Source of the DNA: Hahellaceae bacterium
GTDB taxonomy: Bacteria; Pseudomonadota; Gammaproteobacteria; Pseudomonadales; Oleiphilaceae
Direction of reading: 5' to 3'
Assembly: GCA_024234505.1 (NCBI GenBank)
Contig: JACKOD010000003.1
Coordinates: forward strand, 62,001-126,000
Length of the DNA stretch: 64,000 nucleotides
Part shown: positions 1-7,212 of the stretch, in pieces
Layout: every line of letters starts with the position of its first letter
Position numbering within the stretch: the first letter of the stretch is position 1
Position numbers and translations under genes: made by a program
Notes under the pieces: generated by a model
What the model was told of the DNA's origin: nothing
What the model saw: the letters and a program-made list of their open reading frames with translations, nothing else
Database searches by the model: none

Positions 1-28
1 GCTGTTGAGTACTTTCGCCGACAACCAT
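1..28 (-). CDS. Possible start of a divergent gene, cut by the window edge
   Basis: An ATG on the minus strand at 28 is preceded by TTTAGGATC, an AGGA Shine-Dalgarno at a usable distance, and reads MVVGESTQQ before leaving the window. Only nine residues are visible, so no function can be given. Its position, divergent from a molybdenum hydroxylase operon and next to phased repeats, would suit a regulator gene, but that is inference. Equally, a plus-strand reading frame could end here with a TGA at 44-46. Confidence 0.25.
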
Positions 29-78
29 GATCCTAAACGTGCGTGATTGATCGGCATTTCGCTGGATATAAGCTCTAT

Positions 79-141
79 TTTCGATTGCGACAAATAACGT
101 TTCAATTGTCATAAATGACGTTTCGATAGTTGTAAAAGTGT
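79..141. promoter_or_regulatory. Three direct repeats at exact 21-bp spacing (probable activator sites)
   Basis: The core TTTC(G/A)AT recurs at 79, 100 and 121, each copy in a 21-bp unit. The first two cores read TTTCGATTG and TTTCAATTG and the third is diverged (TTTCGATAG). The trailers of the second and third units also align (AAATAACG and AAATGACG precede the cores). Repeats two helical turns apart are typical of AraC/XylS-type activator sites, and known isoquinoline oxidoreductase operons have AraC-type regulators. The last unit abuts the -35 of the promoter at 142-170. The repeats are seen directly; the regulator class is inferred. Confidence 0.6.
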
Positions 142-170
142 TAGACAGATATTGCAGGGTCATTTATTAT
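142..170 (+). promoter_or_regulatory. Candidate sigma-70 promoter of the iorAB-like operon
   Basis: TAGACA at 142-147 and TATTAT at 165-170 are separated by 17 bp, each one base off consensus. Transcription would start near 177, giving a leader of about 110 nt before the first gene at 288. The -35 directly follows the third phased repeat, as in class II activation. Confidence 0.5.
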
Positions 171-287
171 TCTGGTTACTCTTTATCGTTCAATATCTGT
201 ACATTGATCGGGTAAGTGATCGCCGGGATATCGCCACCACAGGGCATAGCTCAAATAAAAAATATAAGCAGAGACAGGTAATTGCCG

Positions 288-785
288 ATGAAATTGTTAA
301 TCAATGGCGTCGAGAAAGAAGTGAACGCCGACCCCGATACCCCGCTATTGTGGGTCATTCGTGAAGAACTGAAGATGACGGGTACCAAATTCGGATGTGG
401 CATGGGCCTGTGTGGTGCCTGTACGGTGCATCTTAACGGACAAGCCATTCGATCTTGTATTACCCCGGTACAAAGCGTTGAAGGCGCCTCTATTACCACA
501 ATAGAAGGTATTGGCTCGGTGGATCAGCCTCATCCTCTTCAGTCGGCCTGGCAGGCATTGAATGTGCCGCAGTGTGGCTATTGTCAGTCAGGGCAGTTGA
601 TGTCAGCGGCGGCTTTGTTAGCAAACAATCCGACGCCCAATGACGAAGATATTATGGCGGCCATGACGGGCAATTTGTGTCGGTGCGGTACCTACCCGAG
701 AATTCATGCCGCGATTCGTCAAGCCTCCGGACAAGCGGAGAGCCCCATGGCGGCAACTGTGGCTTACTGGGAGGCGCAAGTATGA
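288..785 (+). CDS. [2Fe-2S] subunit of an IorA-type molybdenum hydroxylase
   Basis: A 165-residue small subunit of the xanthine oxidase superfamily that carries electrons from the molybdenum site through two [2Fe-2S] clusters. The plant-ferredoxin-type cluster is bound by C37, C42, C45 and C57, and the second by C96, C99, C131 and C133 (CGYC...CRC), the arrangement of isoquinoline 1-oxidoreductase alpha and related aldehyde-oxidising enzymes. The ATG at 288 is preferred over an in-frame TTG at 282 because family members start at MKL/MxL just before the first beta-strand. The stop overlaps the next start by 4 bp (ATGA), so the two subunits are translationally coupled. The substrate cannot be read from the sequence. 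Confidence 0.93.
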   Translation: MKLLINGVEKEVNADPDTPLLWVIREELKMTGTKFGCGMGLCGACTVHLNGQAIRSCITPVQSVEGASITTIEGIGSVDQPHPLQSAWQALNVPQCGYCQSGQLMSAAALLANNPTPNDEDIMAAMTGNLCRCGTYPRIHAAIRQASGQAESPMAATVAYWEAQV

Positions 786-2986
786 GTCAGCAGGATAACG
801 GCCAGTGCCTCAGTCGCCGGGATTTTTTTAAAGTATCCGCCACCACCGGTGGTGCGCTATTGATTGCGGTTCAGTTACCGGGGTGTGCCTCCCTACCGGC
901 GGGGCAGGCCGAAAACGCATTACGACCCAATGCCTGGCTGGAAGTTACCCCGGACAACCAGGTGATTCTCACGCTGGATCGCGTCGAAATGGGACAGGGA
1001 ACCATGACCGGGATGGCCACCCTGTTGGGCGAGGAACTGCATGTGTCGCCCGACAGGATCAAGGTGGTTTTTGCTCCCGTTGCAGAGGATTACCGGCAGC
1101 CTGATTACGGTCTGCAAATTACCGGAGGGAGCACCAGTATCAGCAGTAACTGGGTGCGTTTGCGTGAAGCGGGGGCGGCCGGTCGAATGATGATCGAAGC
1201 GGCCGCTGCTCAGCTCTGGCAAGTGCCGGTGACCAGGGTGCAAGCCATTGATGGGGTTTGCCAGGTGGCCGGAAACGCTGCCGTCCTGAGTTATGGTGAG
1301 CTGGCATCACTGGCGGCGCTTCAACGCGTGCCTTCATCTCCCGCATTGACTGCTCCCGAAAATTACCGTTATATCGGCAAGCAAAGCAAGCGTCTGGACG
1401 CGCAGGCGAAGAGCTTCGGGCAGGCGAGGTTCGGCATAGACGTACAGTTGCCGGGTATGCGATATGCTGTCTTGAGCCGGCCTCCCGTTGCGGGCGGCAA
1501 AGTGAAACGCGTTGATCGTGCCCGGGCACAGGCTGCGCCCGGTGTGGTTAAAGTGATTGAAACCGCCTGTGGCGTGGCGGTGGTCGCAGAGCAGTATTGG
1601 CAAGCGCGAAAGGCGCAGCGATTACTAGACATTGAATGGGACCATGGCGAACTGGCGCAGATAAGTACCGATCAGGTATTCGACTGCTACGCCCGGGCAT
1701 TGAATGACGGAGCCAGCGATGTGCGCGATGAGGGAGATTTCGAAGCCGCGCGAGTGACTGCCGATCGTACGTTAAAAGTAGAGTATCGGGCACCTTTTTT
1801 AGCGCATGCGACACTGGAACCGCAGAACTGCACGGTTCATATCACCAAAGATAAATGCGAAATCTGGGCACCTACCCAAGGGCCCGACATTGCCCGGGCG
1901 GTGGCACGACGCGAAACGGGTTTCTCCAGCGATCAAATACAGGTACACACAACTTATATCGGTGGCGGCTTCGGACGTCGCCTGACGCAGGACTTTGTTG
2001 CAGAAGCGGTTGCCATTGCGCGTCATCTGGATACGCCGGTTAAGCTGATTTGGTCTCGCGAAGAAGACACCCGGCATGATCACTATCGTCCAGCGTCGTT
2101 ACATCGATTGGAGGCCACCTTTAATGCCGAAGGAAAAGTAACCGGGTGGCGACATGATATTGCGGCACCGAGAATTTTAGATCATTTCGTTGGTGATGCC
2201 GCCGGTGCTGTTGCGCCAGGTTGGACCCCCCAGCCGATGGTGCGGCTGGCAGCCGGGTTGGCGAAGCTGACTCAACCGGATCCCTCACCGGTAGAGGGAG
2301 CGCAGGATCTGCCTTACGAAATTGCCAACCTCAATGTTCGTTATGCTAAAGCGGACGCCGGTATTCCCATCAGCTATTGGCGTTCGGTGGGGCATTCGAC
2401 GAATGGCTTTGTCACTGAAAGTTTTGTGGACGAACTGGCGCATGCCGAAGGTAAAGATCCCGTAGCTTATCGTTTGGCGCTGCTGCCAGCGACCTCCAGA
2501 TTACGTACGGTACTGATCGCGGCAACCGAAACCGCGGGATGGCGGCAATCGCTGTCTGAAGGACGTTTTCAGGGGGTGGCCTGCCATAAGAGTTTTGGCT
2601 CTTACGCGGCGCAAGTGATTGAGGTGAGCGTGGTGGATGGCGATATCAAGATTCATCGAGTGGTCTGTGCCATCGACTGCGGACAGGTGGTCAACCCGGA
2701 TCTGGTGGTCGCCCAGATGCAAAGCGGTATTATTTTTGGATTGAGTGCCGCACTGTACGGAAACATAACCCACAAAGAGGGGCAGGTTGAACAATCCAAT
2801 TTCCATGATCAGCCGATTCTTCGAATGCCGCAAACGCCCAGGATAGAGGTGGTCATTGTGAAAAGTCAGATCAGTCCGACGGGCGTGGGTGAGCCAGGTG
2901 TCCCTCCGGTGGCTCCGGCGCTGGCGAATGCACTCTTTAGTGCGACGGGTCAGCGGTTGCGCTCGTTGCCACTGGTATTGGCCTGA
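782..2986 (+). CDS. Molybdopterin-binding large subunit, IorB-type, Tat-exported
   Basis: A 734-residue catalytic subunit of the xanthine dehydrogenase/aldehyde oxidase family (isoquinoline 1-oxidoreductase beta type). The N-terminus has a twin-arginine signal, SRRDFFK, followed by a hydrophobic stretch ending near LPGCASLP, so folded enzyme is probably exported with its partner. The cysteine there could even be a lipid site, although Pro at -2 argues against it. The catalytic base is the Glu in GVGEPG (about residue 704). No FAD subunit is encoded, as is usual for IorAB enzymes, which pass electrons to a cytochrome or quinone acceptor. An upstream in-frame start at 677 is rejected because it would remove the coupled start. 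The substrate is unknown: an aldehyde or N-heterocycle is plausible. Confidence 0.92.
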   Translation: MSQQDNGQCLSRRDFFKVSATTGGALLIAVQLPGCASLPAGQAENALRPNAWLEVTPDNQVILTLDRVEMGQGTMTGMATLLGEELHVSPDRIKVVFAPVAEDYRQPDYGLQITGGSTSISSNWVRLREAGAAGRMMIEAAAAQLWQVPVTRVQAIDGVCQVAGNAAVLSYGELASLAALQRVPSSPALTAPENYRYIGKQSKRLDAQAKSFGQARFGIDVQLPGMRYAVLSRPPVAGGKVKRVDRARAQAAPGVVKVIETACGVAVVAEQYWQARKAQRLLDIEWDHGELAQISTDQVFDCYARALNDGASDVRDEGDFEAARVTADRTLKVEYRAPFLAHATLEPQNCTVHITKDKCEIWAPTQGPDIARAVARRETGFSSDQIQVHTTYIGGGFGRRLTQDFVAEAVAIARHLDTPVKLIWSREEDTRHDHYRPASLHRLEATFNAEGKVTGWRHDIAAPRILDHFVGDAAGAVAPGWTPQPMVRLAAGLAKLTQPDPSPVEGAQDLPYEIANLNVRYAKADAGIPISYWRSVGHSTNGFVTESFVDELAHAEGKDPVAYRLALLPATSRLRTVLIAATETAGWRQSLSEGRFQGVACHKSFGSYAAQVIEVSVVDGDIKIHRVVCAIDCGQVVNPDLVVAQMQSGIIFGLSAALYGNITHKEGQVEQSNFHDQPILRMPQTPRIEVVIVKSQISPTGVGEPGVPPVAPALANALFSATGQRLRSLPLVLA

Positions 2987-2988
2987 TT

Positions 2989-4089
2989 ATGAAGCCACTT
3001 GCCAGCGTTGAGGGCACGGACGCAGGGATGGCGTCCCAAGGGCTACGAGTGGTATCTCAAGTCGGACAGTGGTTGTCGAATGGCGAAGCGGTGTGGCTGG
3101 TGACGGTGCTTGCTACCTATGGCTCATCACCCCGACCGCCTGGCTCGATGATGGCCTGGGTTCCCGGGGAACCCATTGTGGGTTCATTGTCGGGAGGCTG
3201 CATTGAGGAAACGCTACTGGCCGAATTGGCGGCGGCTTCGGAGGATATGCCGAAACAGAGTGGCGCACCGCAAGAGCGCATCTTTGGTGAAACGGCGGAG
3301 GAGCAGCAAAGATTCGCGCTTCCGTGTGGCGGAAGGCTGCATTTGCTGATTGAACATGTGCAACCAACGTCCGATAACGTGAATTGTTTTGATTCATTGG
3401 CCGAGTCACTGACAAGGCGTCGCGAGGCGATACGCGAGCTGGACTTAAAGACCGGTGCCATCAGTGTTGCCACACACGGTCGTCCCCGTTGGATGCCAGC
3501 AAACAAGTCGCTCTACCTGTGTCGTGATCGCCAGTACTGGATTCATTCCCTGACTCCCGTGTATCAGCTGCTTATTGTAGGTGCGGGTGAAGTGGCTCAG
3601 TATTTAACGCACTTTGCACAAGCGGTCGGCTTCAAAGTGAGTCTGTGTGACTCCCGGGAGGACTATTTACAGCGATATCCACTCAATTCCCCGGGGGTGA
3701 AAGTCTATCATCAGCATCCCGATGATGTGGTGCGGCAATCATTCTCAGACGCATATTCTGCCGTGATTGCCGTGGCTCATGATCCGAGAGTGGACGATCT
3801 GGCCTTAATGGAAGCGCTGCAAGCCAACTGCTTTTTTGTTGGGGCAATGGGCTCTTTAAACACGTCTCAGCGTCGGCGTGCCCGCCTGCAGATGCTGGAT
3901 ATTCCAGAACCCCGGTTGAATCGGTTACATGCCCCGCTGGGTTTGGATATCGGCAGCAAAACACCGGCGGAAATTGCGCTGTCAGCGGTGGCGCAGCTCG
4001 TGCAGTTTCGTTCGGGGGTCGAAAGGGGGATAGTCGATCGCGCCGGGATTTTACCGGCGCAGCAAAGCGAGTCTTTATGGGCTGGTTAA
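2989..4089 (+). CDS. XdhC/CoxI-family molybdenum cofactor maturation protein
   Basis: A 366-residue XdhC-like protein. Members bind molybdenum cofactor, promote its sulfuration and insert it into xanthine-oxidase-family enzymes. The N-terminal XdhC/CoxI domain carries SGGCIEE (about residue 66). From about residue 194 there is a Rossmann-type XdhC_C domain opening with LLIVGAGEVAQYL, and near the C-terminus GSKTPAEIALSAVAQL. It starts 2 bp after the IorB stop and overlaps mocA by 13 bp, so the four genes form one operon. It most likely serves the enzyme encoded immediately upstream. Confidence 0.9.
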   Translation: MKPLASVEGTDAGMASQGLRVVSQVGQWLSNGEAVWLVTVLATYGSSPRPPGSMMAWVPGEPIVGSLSGGCIEETLLAELAAASEDMPKQSGAPQERIFGETAEEQQRFALPCGGRLHLLIEHVQPTSDNVNCFDSLAESLTRRREAIRELDLKTGAISVATHGRPRWMPANKSLYLCRDRQYWIHSLTPVYQLLIVGAGEVAQYLTHFAQAVGFKVSLCDSREDYLQRYPLNSPGVKVYHQHPDDVVRQSFSDAYSAVIAVAHDPRVDDLALMEALQANCFFVGAMGSLNTSQRRRARLQMLDIPEPRLNRLHAPLGLDIGSKTPAEIALSAVAQLVQFRSGVERGIVDRAGILPAQQSESLWAG

Positions 4090-4664
4090 TGTTGGCGGCA
4101 GGTCAAGGGGCCCGGTTTGGCTATGACGCAGGAAAGTTGATGTTTCCCCTACCGGATGGTCAGCCGCTCGTCGCGCACAGTCTTCGGCCCTATCTGCAAA
4201 CAGGCGAGCCCATTATGCTTGTCGTGCATCCGGAACACCTGTTATTCCAGCAGTGGTTAAATCAACAGGGAATACCGTTTACCTGCTGTCCTGATGCCGA
4301 ATCAGGGATGGGACATTCACTTCGCTGGGGCATTCAGAAAACTGCCGACTGGCCATGGTGGGGCATTGCGCTGGCCGACATGCCGTGGCTGGATAAACAA
4401 ATACTCAGCCAGTTGGCGGGGAGCGTACGAGAAGACAGGATTTCTGTGCCTGTATTTGGTGGCCTGCAAGGGCATCCGGTGATCTTCGGCAAACAATTTG
4501 CCCCGCAATTGATGGTGAGTTCCGGAGACAAGGGAGCAAAGAATCTACTGCAAACCTACGCTCACTGTATAGAGCAGGTGGAAATTGGTTCGTCAGCCAT
4601 TCTGATGGATGTGGATACGCCGCAAGCGCTAGAGGCGTACTTGCGTATCCACTTTTCTCAATAA
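4077..4664 (+). CDS. MocA/MobA-like molybdopterin nucleotidyltransferase
   Basis: A 195-residue NTP-transferase. The glycine-rich nucleotide-binding motif LAAGQGARFG with a following Lys (residues 6-20) is the signature of MobA/MocA, and ALADMPW is the metal-binding motif. MocA makes the cytosine dinucleotide form of the cofactor used by many bacterial xanthine-oxidase-family enzymes, which fits the neighbours better than MobA (guanine form). The start lies inside the end of the XdhC gene (13-bp overlap). The CTP specificity is inferred from context. Confidence 0.85.
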   Translation: MGWLMLAAGQGARFGYDAGKLMFPLPDGQPLVAHSLRPYLQTGEPIMLVVHPEHLLFQQWLNQQGIPFTCCPDAESGMGHSLRWGIQKTADWPWWGIALADMPWLDKQILSQLAGSVREDRISVPVFGGLQGHPVIFGKQFAPQLMVSSGDKGAKNLLQTYAHCIEQVEIGSSAILMDVDTPQALEAYLRIHFSQ

Positions 4665-4690
4665 TCCATTACTTTTCTTAATAACCCATT
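4651..4690. repeat. 20-bp tandem duplication across the mocA stop codon
   Basis: Two adjacent 20-bp units, ACTTTTCTCAATAATCCATT and ACTTTTCTTAATAACCCATT, match at 18 of 20 positions; a third, diverged unit may follow. The first unit contains the mocA stop codon, and the second repeats a TAA in the same phase. It looks like replication slippage at the gene end. Confidence 0.7.
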
Positions 4691-4718
4691 ATTGTTCTTA
4701 ACGGCCTATGCAGGACCT

Positions 4719-4750
4719 CAATTATCTACATTTGAGATTGTAGATAATTG
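4719..4750. terminator. 12-bp perfect hairpin over the end of the bacterioferritin gene
   Basis: CAATTATCTACA (4719-4730) pairs perfectly with TGTAGATAATTG (4739-4750) around an 8-nt loop. The stem includes the last codons and the stop of the minus-strand bacterioferritin gene, and lies between that gene and convergent mocA. No clear T-tract follows on either strand, so it may protect a 3' end rather than act as a classical terminator. Confidence 0.45.
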
Positions 4751-5193
4751 GCGAGGCCCACCATATTTATCAGGTTCAATTGCTTTTCCAGCCAATGGGC
4801 GTGATCTTCTTCCGTATCAGCCAGCAGCTCTTCGAGTATTTCACGAGTCTGGTAGTCTTGGGCTTGTTCACAAGCAGCGATGACTTTCTTTAAATGCGCT
4901 GCCACATCCATTTCGGTGGCGAGATCGTTGGCCAGCATTTCGGGTACATCCTTGCCGATACGTAGCGGGTCGCGCTTACCAACTTGAGGTGTTCCTTCCA
5001 GAAACAGAATGCGCTTGATGAGTTTGTCAGCGTGACCCAGCTCATCCTGCATTTCGTGACCGATGCGTTCGTAAAGTTTGGTCAGTCCCCAATCCTCATA
5101 CATGCGCGAGTGAACAAAGTATTGGTCAACCGACGTGAGTTCGGCGGCGAGCAAGTCATTAAGATGAGCGATAACGGCTGCGTTACCTTTCAT
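4726..5193 (-). CDS. Bacterioferritin-family iron store lacking the heme-ligand Met
   Basis: A 155-residue four-helix ferritin-like protein of the bacterioferritin family, which oxidises Fe(II) and stores iron in a 24-mer. The ferroxidase ligands are all present: E18, E51, H54, E94, E128 and H131. The Met at position 52 that ligates the inter-subunit heme in E. coli Bfr is Leu here (DELGHAD against DEMKHAD). The protein therefore resembles the Pseudomonas FtnA/BfrA type. The start at 5193 (MKGNA) has GAGAGG six bases upstream and matches the family N-terminus; the longer frame to 5214 is rejected. A Fur-like box lies about 140 bp upstream. No bfd ferredoxin gene is adjacent. Confidence 0.93.
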   Translation of the reverse strand: MKGNAAVIAHLNDLLAAELTSVDQYFVHSRMYEDWGLTKLYERIGHEMQDELGHADKLIKRILFLEGTPQVGKRDPLRIGKDVPEMLANDLATEMDVAAHLKKVIAACEQAQDYQTREILEELLADTEEDHAHWLEKQLNLINMVGLANYLQSQM

Positions 5194-5330
5194 GGAAAAC
5201 CTCTCAGTCTGCAAATGAATCCGGGGGTGTGTGAGAAAGACTAGAAGAAAATGAACAAAATGAAAGTATTAAATGAAAGCCCTGAACAGGGAAAGGGGCA
5301 GGAAGATGGCTTGCAATTAACTTAAAAGAA

Positions 5331-5349
5331 AATGATAATCAATATCATT
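5331..5349. promoter_or_regulatory. Fur box upstream of bacterioferritin
   Basis: AATGATAATCAATATCATT is a near-palindrome that closely matches the 19-bp Fur consensus built from GATAAT hexamers. It lies about 137 bp upstream of the bacterioferritin start on the minus strand. Iron control of an iron store is expected; whether Fur acts positively or negatively here cannot be told. Confidence 0.7.
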
Positions 5350-5405
5350 AAATTCAGGGTTGGTGCAGAACCTATCGCTCACTCTCGGGAGGTTAATGAA
5401 TCGTT

Positions 5406-5492
5406 ATGGCACATTTCAGACTATCAGCCATGCTCATCATTTTGATCGCACTTTGGTTAACCGTGGTAATACCTGATGTCAGGTTTATCTAA
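5406..5492 (+). CDS. Possible 28-residue single-span membrane peptide
   Basis: An ATG at 5406 opens a short frame whose peptide has a hydrophobic core, LIILIALWLTVV, like small membrane proteins. GGGAGG at 5388-5393 lies about 12 bases upstream, but it fits the ATG at 5396 of an overlapping 26-codon frame better. There is no similarity I recognise, and this could be chance. Confidence 0.15.
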   Translation: MAHFRLSAMLIILIALWLTVVIPDVRFI

Positions 5493-5606
5493 GTACCTAA
5501 AAAAAGAATCCGGGCAAATAAGAATGTCGGGTAGGTCGGACTTCAGTCTTACAGGAATATAATTGTTTAGGTACTTAAACAAAATTACTTTGATCATGAA
5601 ACAAAG

Positions 5607-5634
5607 CTGACGTGCCCGTGATTGTATGTATAAT
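5607..5634 (+). promoter_or_regulatory. Promoter of the carbonic anhydrase gene
   Basis: A perfect TATAAT lies at 5629-5634, with CTGACG (TGAC core) at 5607-5612, spaced 16 bp. The predicted start, about 5641, is the first base of the hairpin described next. Confidence 0.55.
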
Positions 5635-5640
5635 CGCCTG

Positions 5641-5672
5641 AGTCGGGTCCAGCGTGAATCACGGACCCGACT
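5641..5672 (+). promoter_or_regulatory. 10-bp perfect hairpin at the predicted mRNA 5' end
   Basis: AGTCGGGTCC (5641-5650) and GGACCCGACT (5663-5672) form a perfect GC-rich stem around a 12-nt loop. It follows a TATAAT by 6 bp and precedes the ribosome binding site (GGAGG at 5692) by 20 bp. A stem at the extreme 5' end is known to protect mRNA from RNase E/RppH. It could alternatively be an operator, since the arms are also a DNA dyad. Confidence 0.55.
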
Positions 5673-5707
5673 GCCAACATTGAAATTGGGTGGAGGGTAA
5701 ATATCGC

Positions 5708-6352
5708 ATGTTAGAAAAATTGCTGGAGAAAAACCGTCTTTGGGCGAAGGGTGTTAAAGAGAAACAACCTGATTTCTTTCTAAATCTTGCGGCCCAGCAG
5801 GCGCCGGAATATTTGTGGATTGGCTGCTCCGACAGTCGCGTTCCTGCAAACCAGATCGTTGATTTGATGCCGGGTGAAATTTTTGTACACCGTAATATAG
5901 CCAATGTCATGGTGCACACGGATCTAAATTGTCTGTCGGTCATTCAATATGCGGTGGATGTGCTGAAAGTGAAGCATATTATTGTATGCGGACATTATGG
6001 TTGTGGCGGAGTGAAAGCGGCGTTAACCCGGTCACGCCTCGGCTTGATTGAGAATTGGCTGGCTCATATCAAGGATGTGTATGATATACACCGGACGGAA
6101 CTGGATCGTCTGAATGACGAAACGCAAACCGTCAATCGCCTATGCGAGTTGAATGTGGTCGAACAGGTTAAGAATGTTGCGGAAACTACGATCCTCCAAG
6201 ATGCCTGGGAGCGAGGCCAGAAAGTGCGGATTCATGGCTGGGTGTATGGCATTCATGACGGCATTGTGAATGACCTGAATATTTCGGTGAATTCAACGCA
6301 GGAGATGAAGGACAAATATCCGACTTCTGTGGCAAAGGTATTCGCCAGATAA
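5708..6352 (+). CDS. can: Beta-class carbonic anhydrase
   Basis: A 214-residue cytoplasmic zinc enzyme that interconverts CO2 and bicarbonate. The zinc ligands are C40 and D42 (CSDSRV), H96 and C99 (HYGCGG), matching E. coli Can C42/D44/H98/C101. The length is typical for the family. The ATG at 5708 was chosen because homologues begin about 40 residues before CSDSR; GGAGG lies 11 bases upstream. The annotated GTG at 5690 would place the start inside the ribosome binding site. Confidence 0.95.
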   Translation: MLEKLLEKNRLWAKGVKEKQPDFFLNLAAQQAPEYLWIGCSDSRVPANQIVDLMPGEIFVHRNIANVMVHTDLNCLSVIQYAVDVLKVKHIIVCGHYGCGGVKAALTRSRLGLIENWLAHIKDVYDIHRTELDRLNDETQTVNRLCELNVVEQVKNVAETTILQDAWERGQKVRIHGWVYGIHDGIVNDLNISVNSTQEMKDKYPTSVAKVFAR

Positions 6353-6422
6353 GTGTGATCGGCACAGCGTTTGATTGGCACTGATAGTGGGCTCGCATCT
6401 GCCAGGCACCAAAAGTAAAAAG

Positions 6423-6448
6423 CCCGTTCAGAGAAGCCTCTGAACGGG
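6423..6448 (-). terminator. Intrinsic terminator for the binding-protein operon (possibly bidirectional)
   Basis: CCCGTTCAGAG (6423-6433) and CTCTGAACGGG (6438-6448) form an 11-bp perfect stem with a 4-nt loop. Read on the minus strand it is followed by CTTTTTACTTTT, a good T-tract. On the plus strand the tail is weaker, so it may also end the carbonic anhydrase transcript inefficiently. Confidence 0.85.
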
Positions 6449-6475
6449 TTTGAGTGGGTTGGCTACCCGGGTTGA

Positions 6476-7198
6476 TTATTTATATTTGGCCAGAATTTTT
6501 TCAACCGAGCCGTCCGCATACATTTTTTTCAGCTCTACTTCCAGCTTGTCAATCACACTGTCGTCTGTTCCCAGATTACAGGCGAGGGCGCGTAGTGCAG
6601 AAAAGTACACTAACCGTTCCTTCAGATTGGTCACTTTAGCTTCTTTCGCCAGGTAGGCGGCGGTCAGTGTATCTGCGGCCCAAACGTCTATCCGCTTGGC
6701 GGCCAGCTTTTGTATATTCGGCGCGTCTTTTGGCGTTGTCTGAACTTCAAACCCCTGACCACTGAGATATTCAGCAGGCGCGCTGCCTGTGTATGTCCCT
6801 ATACTTAGTTTCTTTGCATCATTTAATACGCGAATCTCCACTTTGGAGTCATTCATCGTATAAAACGCGGTGTGTGTTACCAGTATCGGACTGACCCATT
6901 TAAAGGAAACTTCCCGTTCCTGATTTCGCTCTACCGGAAAGACGCAGGTGTTCGCATCGTTTTTCGTAGAATCTACGGCACGCACAAAGGGTTGGAGCTT
7001 GACGTCGAACGAGAGACCGCTGCGACGAAACAGCTCAGATACGATGTCCACGCTCGCACCTGTGACCTTGCCACCCAGCTTCATGCTGTAAGGCGGAAGC
7101 TCTTCTGTCAGTAACGTATAGTTTGCCGCAGCGGCAATGCCACTGAAGGTCAGCGCAACGGCAGCGGCCATGGTTTTTAATTTCATGTTAATTCTCAT
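6476..7198 (-). CDS. Periplasmic solute-binding protein, family 3
   Basis: A 240-residue protein with an N-terminal signal peptide (hydrophobic core AAAVALTFSG, cleavage near AAA-NYT at about residue 25). It is a family 3 extracellular solute-binding domain of the kind that binds amino acids or small organic acids. No permease or ATPase gene is nearby. The start at 7198 has AGGAG eight bases upstream; the alternatives at 7222 and 7186 fit less well. It lies 14 bp after the stop of the larger binding-protein gene, so the two are co-transcribed. The ligand is unknown. Confidence 0.8.
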   Translation of the reverse strand: MRINMKLKTMAAAVALTFSGIAAAANYTLLTEELPPYSMKLGGKVTGASVDIVSELFRRSGLSFDVKLQPFVRAVDSTKNDANTCVFPVERNQEREVSFKWVSPILVTHTAFYTMNDSKVEIRVLNDAKKLSIGTYTGSAPAEYLSGQGFEVQTTPKDAPNIQKLAAKRIDVWAADTLTAAYLAKEAKVTNLKERLVYFSALRALACNLGTDDSVIDKLEVELKKMYADGSVEKILAKYK

Positions 7199-7212
7199 CG
7201 CAAGATCTCCTG

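Larger units (their letters stand above)
5194..5707. other. 514-bp AT-rich intergenic region with regulatory signals
   Basis: It contains a Fur-like box (5331-5349), a 12-bp inverted repeat pair (5490-5501 and 5566-5577), a promoter and 5' hairpin for the carbonic anhydrase gene, and a possible 28-codon ORF at 5406-5492. No other gene is visible. The position suggests divergent promoters for bacterioferritin and carbonic anhydrase. Confidence 0.6.

Noticed and set aside
152..364. 70-codon ORF overlapping the start of the IorA-like gene
   Set aside because: It is out of frame with a well-supported iron-sulfur subunit and has no recognisable sequence.
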